Shown piece after piece: positions 1-8,328 of a stretch of 40,683 nt of DNA. Position 1 is the first letter of the stretch. Every line of letters begins with the position of its first letter. A program made the position numbers and the translations under genes. Under the pieces are notes generated by a model that was given only the letters and a program-made list of their open reading frames with translations, did no database searches and was not told where the DNA came from. Source of the DNA: Lactobacillus amylolyticus DSM 11664 (GTDB taxonomy: Bacteria; Bacillota; Bacilli; Lactobacillales; Lactobacillaceae); contig NZ_ADNY01000035.1 in assembly GCF_000178475.1 (NCBI RefSeq), forward strand, positions 1 to 40,683. Direction: 5' to 3'.

Positions 1-644
1 TGCGTATGTCCTTCAATCGCAACAATGTCGCCTTGACCATCTCGTTCAACAATCGCACCAATCGCTACCGTCAAGCCTTTGACAATATTGTTCAATGACA
101 TCGATGGCATCGTCGGCCGCCTTACAACCTGTTCCGGCAAAAACGGAATATGAATAAAACCTGCCTTGAGCGTTGGAAATTCTTTTTCCCGCAAATATTG
201 CACTTGATAAAAAATATGATTGCAAACATAAGTCCCTGCAGTATCCGACACCATAGCGGGAATTCCAGCATCTCTAATTGCCTTAACTTCAGCTTTAATT
301 GGCAGCTGCGTGAAATACGCCGCAGCTCCATCTTCATGAATTGCTTCGCCCAATGGTTGATAGCCAGCATTATCTGGAATACTGCCATCATTAATGTTGA
401 TTGCTATTCTTTCCGGCGTTAAGCACGCGCGTCCGCCAGCTTGTCCAACATTCAACACATAATCAGGGGTTTCTTGTTCAATTGCCTTTTTAACAATCTG
501 TGCGCATTTATTAAAAATCGTCGGTATTTCCAACTTAACAACTTCAGCATCGGCGATTTTATCTGGCAATCTTTTCACTGCCTCAATAGCCGGATTGATT
601 TTTTCACCAGCAAATGGATCAAAGCCCGTAACTAAAATCTTCAT
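1..644 (-). CDS. pcp: Pyrrolidone-carboxylate peptidase (pyroglutamyl peptidase I), 3' end cut by the window edge
   Basis: Cysteine peptidase of family C15 that removes N-terminal pyroglutamate from peptides in the cytoplasm. The minus-strand frame is open from ATG 644 to the window edge and gives at least 214 residues; family members are about 200-215 long, so only the last few codons should be missing. It begins [13 protein letters not shown], the typical family start. The catalytic triad is visible: E78 in [10 protein letters not shown]141 in [11 protein letters not shown] and H165 in AGFIHIPF, with the family spacing of 24 residues between Cys and His. A purine-rich stretch precedes ATG 644. 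It lies 33 bp downstream of the CPBP protease gene on the same strand, with no terminator between them, so the two are probably co-transcribed. Confidence 0.93.
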   Translation of the reverse strand, partial: MKILVTGFDPFAGEKINPAIEAVKRLPDKIADAEVVKLEIPTIFNKCAQIVKKAIEQETPDYVLNVGQAGGRACLTPERIAININDGSIPDNAGYQPLGEAIHEDGAAAYFTQLPIKAEVKAIRDAGIPAMVSDTAGTYVCNHIFYQVQYLREKEFPTLKAGFIHIPFLPEQVVRRPTMPSMSLNNIVKGLTVAIGAIVERDGQGDIVAIEGHT

Positions 645-677
645 TCTCTTCATCTTCTTAAAAGTTTCACGTGTAAC

Positions 678-1370
678 CTACAGCAAAGTCATCATGTGAA
701 CAAAACCTAATGAGTTGTAGCACATATGCGTCAGTATTGAGTAGCGCAAATCTTTTGTCGACATATATACCCAGCCAAGAACGCAGCCTAAAACCCAATA
801 AACATAGATAAACTTAGTGAAACCAGGATCATGCATATAAGCGAACAAAAAGCCTGAAACTAAGATACCAGCCCATTTATTAAATCTAGTTGCCTTAGTA
901 AAAAATGTATTGAAAAACATCCCTCTAAAGATCACTTCTTCGCAGGCTGGAGCAACGAAGCAAACCATGATTTCAAATAATTTCCCACTCTGCTTAGAAA
1001 GCTGGTCTAGATTCTGCTGGTTAGTTGAAACTGTTTTTCCTTGACTAACCAATTGCAGCATAATGCCACCTAAGACCGTGATCAAAATAAAGCCAGCAAG
1101 AAAAATCATTATCCGGCGTGCACTCCAGTGCGGTCGCTCATTGAAGCCCCAGTCATTTACCGATTGCAGCTGCTTTTTGTACATCCAAAAAATAAACCAA
1201 ATTACAGCAACTGTTACTAGTGCCGTTGCAAACTCTTGAATTGATAATGGTAAATGATATCGTTGTTTGATTTGTTTAGGAAAGAAATAAAAATCTTGCA
1301 GTATGCCATATAAAAACAATGCAATTACTGCTTCAGCAATATTGCCACCATAATGAAAGATTTTTTTCAT
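678..1370 (-). CDS. CPBP-family intramembrane metalloprotease (CAAX protease/Abi type)
   Basis: A 230-residue integral membrane protein of the CPBP family (PF02517). Family members cleave prenylated or other membrane proteins; in lactobacilli many sit near bacteriocin or peptidase genes and their substrates are unknown. The signature is present: EE at 144-145 with R149 in CEEVIFRG, H180 in FAYMHD, and H215/N219 in THMCYNS. Several hydrophobic segments are seen (about residues 10-28, 45-63, 85-107, 133-150, 166-180, 187-203). ATG 1370 follows AAGGTGAG at good spacing. It is followed directly by pcp in the same direction. The specific role cannot be read from the sequence. Confidence 0.85.
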   Translation of the reverse strand: MKKIFHYGGNIAEAVIALFLYGILQDFYFFPKQIKQRYHLPLSIQEFATALVTVAVIWFIFWMYKKQLQSVNDWGFNERPHWSARRIMIFLAGFILITVLGGIMLQLVSQGKTVSTNQQNLDQLSKQSGKLFEIMVCFVAPACEEVIFRGMFFNTFFTKATRFNKWAGILVSGFLFAYMHDPGFTKFIYVYWVLGCVLGWVYMSTKDLRYSILTHMCYNSLGFVHMMTLL

Positions 1371-1456
1371 TCAATAACTCACCTTAATTTCTTAGGAATT
1401 TAACTAATGCTTTTATTATAATGGATATGTGTAAAAATACCTAAGGGATGGTTTAT

Positions 1457-2557
1457 ATGACTAATTTAATTCACTTTTTTGAACAAAATCGGGGCTTCAG
1501 CTATTTTTCAATTTTACTAACAATCGCCTTGCTTATTTTCTTAGTCTCATGGCTGATTGAACCTAGAAGATTGATTAATGGCATTTTCTTTACTTTTTTT
1601 CTGTTGATGTTCGCCGGCTGGCTAACTATTTTAGTTCTCGCCACTCAGTTAAGGACGCTCAGAATCGTATATGTCTGCCTTGTTTTGCTGTTTTTCCTGC
1701 TAATCTTCTTGATTACCGCCTTCTCTTGGCTATTTTGTCTGTGGAACGCTTATTTTGTGTGGAAATATGAAAGTCATACCCTGCCTAACTTATTAACCTT
1801 AATCTTGGGTATTGGCTTAATTGTTGTTTGGGTTATCACGCTTTTGGGGCCAGCAAAATACTTGCCTCACTGGTTAAATGTGCTCTTGACAGCCGCACCA
1901 ACGATCGCCTTTTACTTGGTCTTTTTAATGTACAATTATTTAGTCAACAGCATCCTTTACCAATTCGTACCGCGCCGCTACAATCAAGATTATTTAATCG
2001 TGCTAGGGGCCGGTTTAATCAATGGTGAAAGGGTAACGCCCCTTTTAGCAGGCAGAATCAATCGCGCTATCCAGTTTGCGCAAAAACAAGTAGATAAAGG
2101 AAGAAAAATGCCTAAAATCATCATGTCTGGCGGCCGCGGAGGCGATGAAAAGATCTCTGAAGCTCAAGCAATGATGAATTATGCTATTAGCCGCGGAATA
2201 AAACGGGACGATCTTTTGCTTGAAGACAAATCCGAGAACACATATCAAAATATGCTCTATTCCAAGCGCGTTGCCACCAAAGATTTTGGCAGCGATAAAT
2301 TCAAAGCAAAATTCTTCAGCAACAATTATCATATTTTCCGCGCTGCACTCTATGCAAAAAAGGTGGGATTACGTGCAAATGGCGTAGGTTCCTATACTCG
2401 CTTCTACTTCCTGCCTAATGCAATTATTCGTGAATTTGCTGGTGTTTTTGTCATGCACAAAAAGCGCCATGCAGTTGTTATCTGTCTTATCGTTATTTTC
2501 TGCATTATTCAGGCAATCCTCGTCGCAACCGGCAGTGAAAAACTGCAAATGATGTAG
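1457..2557 (+). CDS. Membrane protein with C-terminal DUF218 (YdcF/SanA-like) domain
   Basis: About 366 residues. The first roughly 170 are strongly hydrophobic with at least five predicted membrane segments. They are followed by a DUF218 domain starting near DYLIVLGAGLINGERVTP and containing IMSGGRGGDEKISEA and LEDKSENTYQNM, both typical of the YdcF/SanA family, and a final membrane segment near the C-terminus. DUF218 proteins are linked to envelope functions, but the biochemistry of this architecture is not established. I chose ATG 1457 because AAGGG at 1443-1447 is well spaced for it; the earlier in-frame ATG 1448 overlaps that Shine-Dalgarno site. A TATAAT at 1417-1422 could be its -10 element. 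The gene runs head-on to replication from the right-hand origin. Confidence 0.8.
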   Translation: MTNLIHFFEQNRGFSYFSILLTIALLIFLVSWLIEPRRLINGIFFTFFLLMFAGWLTILVLATQLRTLRIVYVCLVLLFFLLIFLITAFSWLFCLWNAYFVWKYESHTLPNLLTLILGIGLIVVWVITLLGPAKYLPHWLNVLLTAAPTIAFYLVFLMYNYLVNSILYQFVPRRYNQDYLIVLGAGLINGERVTPLLAGRINRAIQFAQKQVDKGRKMPKIIMSGGRGGDEKISEAQAMMNYAISRGIKRDDLLLEDKSENTYQNMLYSKRVATKDFGSDKFKAKFFSNNYHIFRAALYAKKVGLRANGVGSYTRFYFLPNAIIREFAGVFVMHKKRHAVVICLIVIFCIIQAILVATGSEKLQMM

Positions 2558-2639
2558 GGCATTTATCTCACAGTTAATGAATGGTCGATGTTATACTACT
2601 TTTAACTAATAAATTGTTAGTTTGGGAAAGGTAAAAAGT

Positions 2640-4976
2640 ATGCTTCAACTAAAAGATATTCGTAAATCTTACCACCTTGGAGACACCGTCACTCATGCTT
2701 TGGACGATGTCTCTATTTCTTTCCGTGATCAAGAATTCGTAGCCATCTTAGGTCCAAGTGGTTCTGGTAAAACTACGATACTAAATATTATCGGCGGACT
2801 TGATCGTTATGATAGCGGTGACTTGATTATCAACGGAAAATCTACCAAGAATTTTAAGGAAACTGATTGGGATGCTTACCGCAACAACACGATCGGTTTT
2901 ATTTTTCAAAACTACAACCTAATCTCTCACCTATCAATTATTGATAACGTAGAATTAGGAATGAATTTATCCGGGGTACCTGCTAAAGAGCGCCATGAAA
3001 AGGCTATTCAAGCATTGACCGAAGTTGGCTTAAAAGAGCACATGCACAAAAATCCAAACCAGTTATCCGGTGGTCAAATGCAGCGTGTCGCAATTGCCCG
3101 GGCAATCGCAAATGATCCCGACATCTTGCTATGTGATGAACCAACTGGGGCGCTAGATACTGTAACTTCCGTTCAGATCATGAAACTGATCAAGAAGCTA
3201 TCCAAAAATCGCTTGGTAATTATGGTTACTCACAATCCAGAACTAGCTAAGGAATATGCCACTAGAATCGTTAATTTCCAAGATGGCAAAATTCTGCATG
3301 ATTCTGACCCTTACCAAGTTAACGAAGTTAAAGACACTTTCAACCTTAAACGAACAAAGATGTCTTATTGGAACGCGATTAAACTTAGTTTTACCAACAT
3401 TATGACTAAAAAAGGGCGAACTATTTTAACCGCTTTTGCTTCGAGTATCGGAATTATCTCTATTGCGGTCGTATTGTCGATTTCAAACGGTTTTCAAAAA
3501 CAAATCGATACTACGATGAGCAAGGCTCTGGCAAAATATCCAGTGGCAATCACGGCAACTGCCACTGACATGACAGCCATGGGGAACCGTAAGGAATCCG
3601 ATAAAAATGTCAAAAATCGCGGCTATGTCACGGCTAAGCCTGACGAGGCCGAACAGAACACGCACATCAATAAAATCACGGAAGCTTATGTTAACTACGT
3701 TAAAAAAATCAATCCTAACTATGCCAACAATATTTCTTATCAACGAGCAATCAGCTTGCATCTATTAGGGCTAAAGAATGGCAAGGCTGAAAAAGTACAG
3801 TTTTCTACTACTGACCCTAATTCCAATCAATCGGTTTCTCAAATGCGCAGCCAAGCGCTGAGCTCGATGGGAATCGGATCCAGCGTATTCCCCACTACTT
3901 TGAATAAAAACAAAGGCAATTTTTTGAAACAGAATTATCAATTGCTTTCTGGTACTTGGCCAACTAAAGCGACAGATTTAGTTATTGTTGCCGACAACAA
4001 AAATACGGTTAATATCAATGCATTGAAGAATTTAGGTCTCAATGTGAAAAACAATTCTAAGATCAAATTAAGTAGCTTGATTGGTAAAGAATTCAGTGTT
4101 GTTGCTAACGATGACTACTACCAAAAATTGCCAACTGGCATGTTTATTCCGAAAAAAGCGACTAGCAGCATGTATAACAATGGTACCAAACTAAGAATTG
4201 TTGCAGTTATCCGACCAAAGAGTGAAGATTCAATGCAGCTTCTTTCAAGCGGTGTCGCTTACAGCGATAAGTTGACTCAAAAAATTATCAACGAGAACAA
4301 AAACTCAGCAATTGTTAAGGCACAAAAGAAGACCAACCGCAATGTGATGACTGGTCAAGCAATGACTGCAACCGAAAAGAAACAAATGATGCAAACACTT
4401 GGCGGCAGCAGCATCCCTACTGGCATCATGATTTATCCAAATAATTTTGACGCTAAAGATAAGGTACTTGATTACTTAGATAAGTGGAACAAAGGCAAGA
4501 GTAAAAAGAATCAAATTGTCTATACCGATATGTCCAGCGCCGTAACCAAGATGACTGGTGGCCTGCTTAATGGTGTGACAACGATTTTGATCGCCTTTGC
4601 CGCTATTTCATTGATTACTTCAATGATTATGATCGGTATTTTTACTTACACCTCTGTTTTGGAAAGAACCAAAGAAATTGGAGTGCTTAAAGCATTAGGT
4701 GCCAGAAAACGCGACATTACACGCGTCTTTGATGCCGAAACCTTTATTCTAGGTGTCTTCGCCGGTGTACTTGGCGTTGGAATTGGATACTTGTTGACGT
4801 TTCCAATTAATACGGTTATCTACAACATAACTGACTTGGCAAACGTAGCTCAATTAAATCCGCTTCACGCGCTTTATCTGATCATCATCTCTACTGTTTT
4901 GACATTAATCGGTGGACACTTGCCAGCAAGAATGGCAGCCAAAAAGGATGCCGCAATCGCTCTTAGAAGCGAATAA
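2640..4976 (+). CDS. ABC transporter, fused ATPase and FtsX-type permease (MacB/YknYZ-like)
   Basis: A 778-residue fusion. The N-terminal ATPase has Walker A GPSGSGKT (38-45), signature LSGGQMQR (142-149), Walker B ending in D166-E167 and an H-loop in MVTHN. The permease has a first membrane helix near 262-284, a large extracytoplasmic domain (about 285-643) rich in Lys, Asn, Ser and Thr, and three C-terminal helices near 645-670, 702-722 and 744-763; the FtsX signature ERTKEIGVLKALGA follows helix 2. This layout matches the MacB-like mechanotransmission exporters rather than solute importers; the substrate (peptide, lipid or antimicrobial) is unknown. ATG 2640 is preceded by GGAAAGG at spacing 8; the in-frame TTG 2622 lies before that site. 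No regulator or partner permease is adjacent. Confidence 0.9.
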   Translation: MLQLKDIRKSYHLGDTVTHALDDVSISFRDQEFVAILGPSGSGKTTILNIIGGLDRYDSGDLIINGKSTKNFKETDWDAYRNNTIGFIFQNYNLISHLSIIDNVELGMNLSGVPAKERHEKAIQALTEVGLKEHMHKNPNQLSGGQMQRVAIARAIANDPDILLCDEPTGALDTVTSVQIMKLIKKLSKNRLVIMVTHNPELAKEYATRIVNFQDGKILHDSDPYQVNEVKDTFNLKRTKMSYWNAIKLSFTNIMTKKGRTILTAFASSIGIISIAVVLSISNGFQKQIDTTMSKALAKYPVAITATATDMTAMGNRKESDKNVKNRGYVTAKPDEAEQNTHINKITEAYVNYVKKINPNYANNISYQRAISLHLLGLKNGKAEKVQFSTTDPNSNQSVSQMRSQALSSMGIGSSVFPTTLNKNKGNFLKQNYQLLSGTWPTKATDLVIVADNKNTVNINALKNLGLNVKNNSKIKLSSLIGKEFSVVANDDYYQKLPTGMFIPKKATSSMYNNGTKLRIVAVIRPKSEDSMQLLSSGVAYSDKLTQKIINENKNSAIVKAQKKTNRNVMTGQAMTATEKKQMMQTLGGSSIPTGIMIYPNNFDAKDKVLDYLDKWNKGKSKKNQIVYTDMSSAVTKMTGGLLNGVTTILIAFAAISLITSMIMIGIFTYTSVLERTKEIGVLKALGARKRDITRVFDAETFILGVFAGVLGVGIGYLLTFPINTVIYNITDLANVAQLNPLHALYLIIISTVLTLIGGHLPARMAAKKDAAIALRSE

Positions 4977-5036
4977 AACAGCTCCATTAACTTTTTATGT
5001 GAAAAAGTCATAAAATAAAACTGAATATCTTTAAAG

Positions 5037-5077
5037 AAAACGTCGCCTTTCCAATCTGGAAAGACGGCTTTTCTTTT
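5037..5077. terminator. Imperfect terminator between the ABC exporter and aldo/keto reductase genes
   Basis: An imperfect hairpin with CTTTCC paired to GGAAAG around a short loop, flanked by GAAAA and TTTTC, and followed on the plus strand by a T-rich run. The genes converge here, so it may serve both. A second small hairpin (ACTTTTT/AAAAAGT) lies just upstream near 4990-5010. Confidence 0.6.
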
Positions 5078-5894
5078 ATATCATATCGAGTGGCAGCTTG
5101 TGAGTCGGTTGTGGAAAATCAGAATTGATTAACCGCAATTCATCATCGTTAAGTTTAATTTCTTGTGCTGCAATATTTTCCTTCATATGACTAACCTTGC
5201 CTGATTTAGGAATTGATAAAATTTTCCCACTGCGCAGGGCCCAAGCAAGCATTATTTGGTGTGGCGTAGCATCATGATCACGCGCTACAGTCTTTAAATT
5301 ATGCGTAATTCTGATCGTATTGCCTTTGCCTGAATTGAATGGCGAGTAGCCAATAAAGTTAACCTTATTTTTCTCTTGCCATGGCAATAGATCATATTCA
5401 ACGCCGCGGTGATCCAAGTTATACAAGTCTTCATTGGCAAAGCATGCTTGACCACCTGGTACGGAAAAAAGTTCTTTCATATCAGGAGTATCAAAGTTTG
5501 AAACACCCCATTGCCGAATCAGACCTTCCTTTTTTAGATCTTCCAAACCACGAATCGTATCTGATAACCGGTGACTGCCCCGCCAATGAAGCAAGTATAA
5601 GTCTAAGTAGTCCGTTCCTAATCTCTTAAGACTAGCTTCAAGACTTTTGCGCTCAAGTTCAGGCGTTGCATGATAAGGGTAAAACTTAGAAATAAGATAC
5701 ATTTGGCTACGATCATAACCTTTAATTGCTTGACCAACCAAGGTTTCGCTTTTGCCTTCACCATACATCTCGGCAGTATCAATAATCTTAATGCCATTAT
5801 CTAATCCATATCTAATTGCTGCAATTTCGTCTTTTTTCTTTTTAGGATCTTCACCTATATTCCAGGTACCTATCCCTAAGCCAGTTAAGTCCAT
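5076..5894 (-). CDS. Aldo/keto reductase
   Basis: A 272-residue NAD(P)H-dependent oxidoreductase of the aldo/keto reductase superfamily, a cytosolic TIM barrel. The catalytic tetrad is visible: D39 and Y44 in IDTAEMYGEG, K70 in ISKFYPY and H103 in YLLHWRG. The C-terminal phosphate-binding part is seen as SIPKSGKVSHMKEN. ATG 5894 is chosen because AGGTGA (5905-5900) precedes it by five bases; the in-frame GTG 5903 overlaps that site. The gene is divergent from nagB and shares its roughly 100-bp upstream region, but the NagR-like sites lie nearer nagB. The substrate cannot be told from the sequence. Confidence 0.88.
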   Translation of the reverse strand: MDLTGLGIGTWNIGEDPKKKKDEIAAIRYGLDNGIKIIDTAEMYGEGKSETLVGQAIKGYDRSQMYLISKFYPYHATPELERKSLEASLKRLGTDYLDLYLLHWRGSHRLSDTIRGLEDLKKEGLIRQWGVSNFDTPDMKELFSVPGGQACFANEDLYNLDHRGVEYDLLPWQEKNKVNFIGYSPFNSGKGNTIRITHNLKTVARDHDATPHQIMLAWALRSGKILSIPKSGKVSHMKENIAAQEIKLNDDELRLINSDFPQPTHKLPLDMI

Positions 5895-5931
5895 CTTTTT
5901 CACCTCACTTAGATTTTACTACATTTTTCGA

Positions 5932-5986
5932 TTGACAAAATGGCATAGACCATTTTATAATGGACTAGACCAGTAAATAAAGGAGG
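5932..5986 (+). promoter_or_regulatory. nagB promoter with two NagR/DasR-like operators
   Basis: A consensus promoter: TTGACA 5932-5937, an 18-nt spacer, TATAAT 5956-5961. Two sites resembling the GntR-family NagR/DasR operator (TGGTCTAGACCA) sit on it: TGGCATAGACCA at 5941-5952 inside the spacer and TGGACTAGACCA at 5961-5972 overlapping the end of the -10. Their centres are 20 bp apart, about two helical turns, so both lie on the same face. AGGAGG at 5981-5986 is the nagB ribosome binding site. No nagR-like gene is in the window, so the repressor would act from elsewhere. Confidence 0.85.
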
Positions 5987-5994
5987 ATTTATTC

Positions 5995-6717
5995 ATGATG
6001 AAAGTTATTGTTACAGAAGACCAAATTGAAGGCGGAGCTAAAGCATTTGAAATTTTCGAAAAAGGGATTAAAGACGGAGCCAAGGTTTTAGGCCTTGCTA
6101 CTGGTTCTACTCCAGAAACTCTTTACCAAAACTGGGTAAAAAGCGACCTTAACTGCTCTGGTCTTACTAGTATTAACCTGGATGAATACGTTGGTTTAAA
6201 GCCAGATAATCCTCAAAGTTATCATTACTTTATGCAAAAACATTTATTTGATAAAAAGCCATTCAAGAAGACTTATATTCCAGATGGAATGGCAAAAGAT
6301 ATTCCTGCTTTTTGTAAAAAATACGATCAAATCATTAAGGACAACCCAATCGACATTCAACTGTTAGGTATCGGTCGCAATGGTCACATTGCTTTTAACG
6401 AACCAGGTACTTCATTTGAAATCGGCACCCACGAAGTTAAGTTGACTGAAAATACAATCAAGGCCAACTCTCGCTTCTTTGACAATATTGATGAAGTGCC
6501 AAAGAGTGCTATCTGTATGGGTCCAGCCAACATTATGGCTTCTAAGAAGATCGTTTTGATGGCCTTTGGCGAAAAGAAAGCTCATGCCGTTAAAGAAATG
6601 ATCGAAGGTCCAATCACTGAAGATGTTCCTGCATCAATTTTGCAAAAGCATGCTGACGTAACGGTAATCGTTGACAAGGCAGCTGCCAAAGAACTTGACG
6701 ATAAATATAAGAACTAA
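5995..6717 (+). CDS. nagB: Glucosamine-6-phosphate deaminase
   Basis: Converts glucosamine-6-phosphate to fructose-6-phosphate and ammonia, linking amino-sugar breakdown to glycolysis. The 240 residues match the short Gram-positive form that lacks the allosteric extension of the E. coli enzyme. Recognisable parts are GLATGSTP (33-40), catalytic D63 in INLDEYVGL, and the active-site loop [14 protein letters not shown] with N129, H131 and E136. N129 in place of the E. coli Asp is usual in Firmicutes. The start ATG 5995 is eight bases from AGGAGG; ATG 5998 is also possible. It is a single-gene unit with its own promoter, two NagR-like operators and a strong terminator, with nagA not adjacent. 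Confidence 0.96.
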   Translation: MMKVIVTEDQIEGGAKAFEIFEKGIKDGAKVLGLATGSTPETLYQNWVKSDLNCSGLTSINLDEYVGLKPDNPQSYHYFMQKHLFDKKPFKKTYIPDGMAKDIPAFCKKYDQIIKDNPIDIQLLGIGRNGHIAFNEPGTSFEIGTHEVKLTENTIKANSRFFDNIDEVPKSAICMGPANIMASKKIVLMAFGEKKAHAVKEMIEGPITEDVPASILQKHADVTVIVDKAAAKELDDKYKN

Positions 6718-6736
6718 ACAAAATTTATGATAAGAA

Positions 6737-6776
6737 ATGCCAGTTAAGCAAAAATGCTTAGCTGGTATTTTTATTT
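6737..6776 (+). terminator. nagB terminator
   Basis: Hairpin with a 13-bp stem allowing G-U pairs (ATGCCAGTTAAGC at 6737-6749 against GCTTAGCTGGTAT at 6756-6768), followed by TTTTATTTC. It lies 20 bp after the nagB stop codon. Confidence 0.9.
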
Positions 6777-6843
6777 CTATTCGATTTCTACTCAAAATAC
6801 AAATCCAGAACTTGACTTTTTACCGTTTAACAGAATTAAAAAA

Positions 6844-6899
6844 TTGCTTGTTAGACACAATATATCGTATTAAACTATTTAATGTTCTACATATTGTGT
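6844..6899 (+). promoter_or_regulatory. Putative promoter with a pair of NrdR boxes, upstream of the deoxynucleoside kinases
   Basis: Two sites fit the published NrdR-box pattern acaCwAtATaTwGtgt. Box 1, ACACAATATATCGTAT at 6855-6870, matches 14 of 16 positions. Box 2, GTTCTACATATTGTGT at 6884-6899, matches 12 of 16. Both keep all six invariant positions. The gap between them is 13 bp; known pairs are about 15-16 bp apart. A plausible promoter (TTGCTT 6844-6849, 18-nt spacer, TATTAA 6868-6873) puts box 1 over the spacer and -10 and box 2 just after the start point, a repression geometry. The outer halves also form a 13-bp inverted repeat (6851-6863 with 6891-6903). Confidence 0.6.
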
Positions 6900-6911
6900 T
6901 TAAGAAAGAGT

Positions 6912-7559
6912 GTGATTCAAGTTATTGTCTTAAGTGGGCCCATTGGAGCCGGAAAATCCAGTTTAACCAGTATTTTAGCCGAACATCTAGGTACGCAAGC
7001 ATTTTATGAAGGCGTCGATAACAATCCCGTTCTTCCCCTATACTACAAGGATATGAAGCGTTATACCTTCTTGCTTAATACTTATCTGCTCAACCACCGC
7101 TTAGCTCAAATTAATCAAGCAGTTCAAGAAAAGAACAGCGTTTCTGACCGTTCAATTTATGAAGATGCACTTTTCTTCAAGATGAACGTGGATAGCAAGA
7201 TTGCCGATCCAACTGAGTTCAAGATCTACGACGATTTGCTTGAAAACATGATGGAAGACACGCCTGGCAATCCAAGCAAAAAGCCAGATTTGCTTATCTA
7301 CATCCATGTTTCTCTTGATACTATGCTTGCTAGAATCAAGAAGCGCGGCAGATCCTTTGAACAAATCAGCACTGATCCAGGTTTAAAGGACTACTATGCT
7401 CGCCTTTTGAAGTACTACGAACCATGGTATGAACACTATGACGCATCTCCTAAGATGATGATCGATGGTAATAAGCTTGATTTTGTCACCAACATGGGTG
7501 CTCAACAAGAAGTATTAAATGAAATTGATGATAAGTTGCACCAAATCGGTAACTTATAG
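6912..7559 (+). CDS. Deoxynucleoside kinase, first of a tandem pair (dAK/dGK type)
   Basis: Phosphorylates purine deoxynucleosides for dNTP salvage. The sequence matches the heterodimeric deoxyadenosine/deoxyguanosine kinase known from Lactobacillus acidophilus. It has a P-loop GPIGAGKS (9-16), the DRS motif (79-81) in [13 protein letters not shown], and the arginine-rich lid [11 protein letters not shown]. Length is 215 residues from GTG 6912, which lines up with the start of the second copy; the ribosome binding site (AAGAAAG, 6902-6908) is weak and close. The frame extends back to ATG 6882, but that codon has no Shine-Dalgarno site and lies inside the operator region, so I reject it. By similarity this copy is probably the deoxyadenosine-preferring subunit; the assignment within the pair is uncertain. 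Confidence 0.9.
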   Translation: MIQVIVLSGPIGAGKSSLTSILAEHLGTQAFYEGVDNNPVLPLYYKDMKRYTFLLNTYLLNHRLAQINQAVQEKNSVSDRSIYEDALFFKMNVDSKIADPTEFKIYDDLLENMMEDTPGNPSKKPDLLIYIHVSLDTMLARIKKRGRSFEQISTDPGLKDYYARLLKYYEPWYEHYDASPKMMIDGNKLDFVTNMGAQQEVLNEIDDKLHQIGNL

Positions 7560-7592
7560 TCTTAATGAATGAAATAAAAAAGAAGGAACGTG

Positions 7593-8279
7593 ATGACAGT
7601 TATTGTTTTAAGCGGGCCAATTGGAGCCGGTAAATCCAGTTTAACAGGTATTTTATCCAAATATTTAGGAACTAAGCCATTCTACGAAAGTGTTGACGAC
7701 AACCCTGTTCTGCCACTCTTTTATGCTGATCCAAAAAAGTACGCATTCTTGCTTCAAGTATATTTTTTAAATACGCGTTTTCACAGTATCAAAGAAGCCT
7801 TAACCGCAGATAATAACGTACTTGACCGTTCAATTTATGAAGATGCCTTATTTTTCCAAATGAACGCAGATATTGGTCGTGCCACACAAGAAGAAGTAGA
7901 TACCTACTATGAATTATTGAACAATATGATGGGCGAATTGAAGCGGATGCCGAAGAAGAACCCAGATTTGCTTGTTCACATTAATGTTTCATATGATACG
8001 ATGATCAAACGAATTCAAAAACGTGGTCGTCCGTATGAACAGCTTAGTTACGATTCAACGCTAGAAGACTACTATAAGCGTTTATTAAGCTACTACAAGC
8101 CATGGTATGAAAAATATGATCATTCACCTAAGATGGAAATCGATGGTGACAAGTTTGATTTTATGGCTTCTGAGAAGGACCGTGAGATCGTCTTGGATCA
8201 AATCGTTGCTAAATTGAAATCTATCGGCAAATTGCCACTCAACTGGGATAAATCAACCGATATTCAAATCGAAGCATAA
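7593..8279 (+). CDS. Deoxynucleoside kinase, second of a tandem pair (dAK/dGK type)
   Basis: A 228-residue paralogue of the preceding gene, sharing its N-terminal block [16 protein letters not shown] almost exactly, with DRS at 78-80 and the lid [11 protein letters not shown]. The two L. acidophilus subunits form an obligate heterodimer with separate deoxyadenosine and deoxyguanosine specificities; this copy is probably the deoxyguanosine-preferring subunit, though which is which is not certain from sequence alone. ATG 7593 follows AGAAGGA (7581-7587) at spacing five; the in-frame GTG 7590 is too close to it. The gap to the first gene is 33 bp and contains no terminator, so they form one operon. 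It differs from its neighbour mainly in a longer C-terminal tail. Confidence 0.9.
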   Translation: MTVIVLSGPIGAGKSSLTGILSKYLGTKPFYESVDDNPVLPLFYADPKKYAFLLQVYFLNTRFHSIKEALTADNNVLDRSIYEDALFFQMNADIGRATQEEVDTYYELLNNMMGELKRMPKKNPDLLVHINVSYDTMIKRIQKRGRPYEQLSYDSTLEDYYKRLLSYYKPWYEKYDHSPKMEIDGDKFDFMASEKDREIVLDQIVAKLKSIGKLPLNWDKSTDIQIEA

Positions 8280-8282
8280 AAA

Positions 8283-8320
8283 AACTCCTGCAAGATTACA
8301 TTCTCGCAGGAATTTTTATT
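8283..8320. terminator. Terminator between the kinase operon and the GRP transporter
   Basis: Hairpin CTCCTGC...GCAGGA with additional AGA/TCT pairs inside, followed by ATTTTTATTT on the plus strand and preceded by an A-run, so it can serve both converging genes. Confidence 0.85.
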
Positions 8321-8328
8321 TAATGAAA

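Noticed and set aside
6882..6911. Upstream ATG giving a 225-residue first deoxynucleoside kinase
   Set aside because: No Shine-Dalgarno site, and it lies inside the putative NrdR box region close to the predicted transcription start; GTG 6912 matches the paralogue start.
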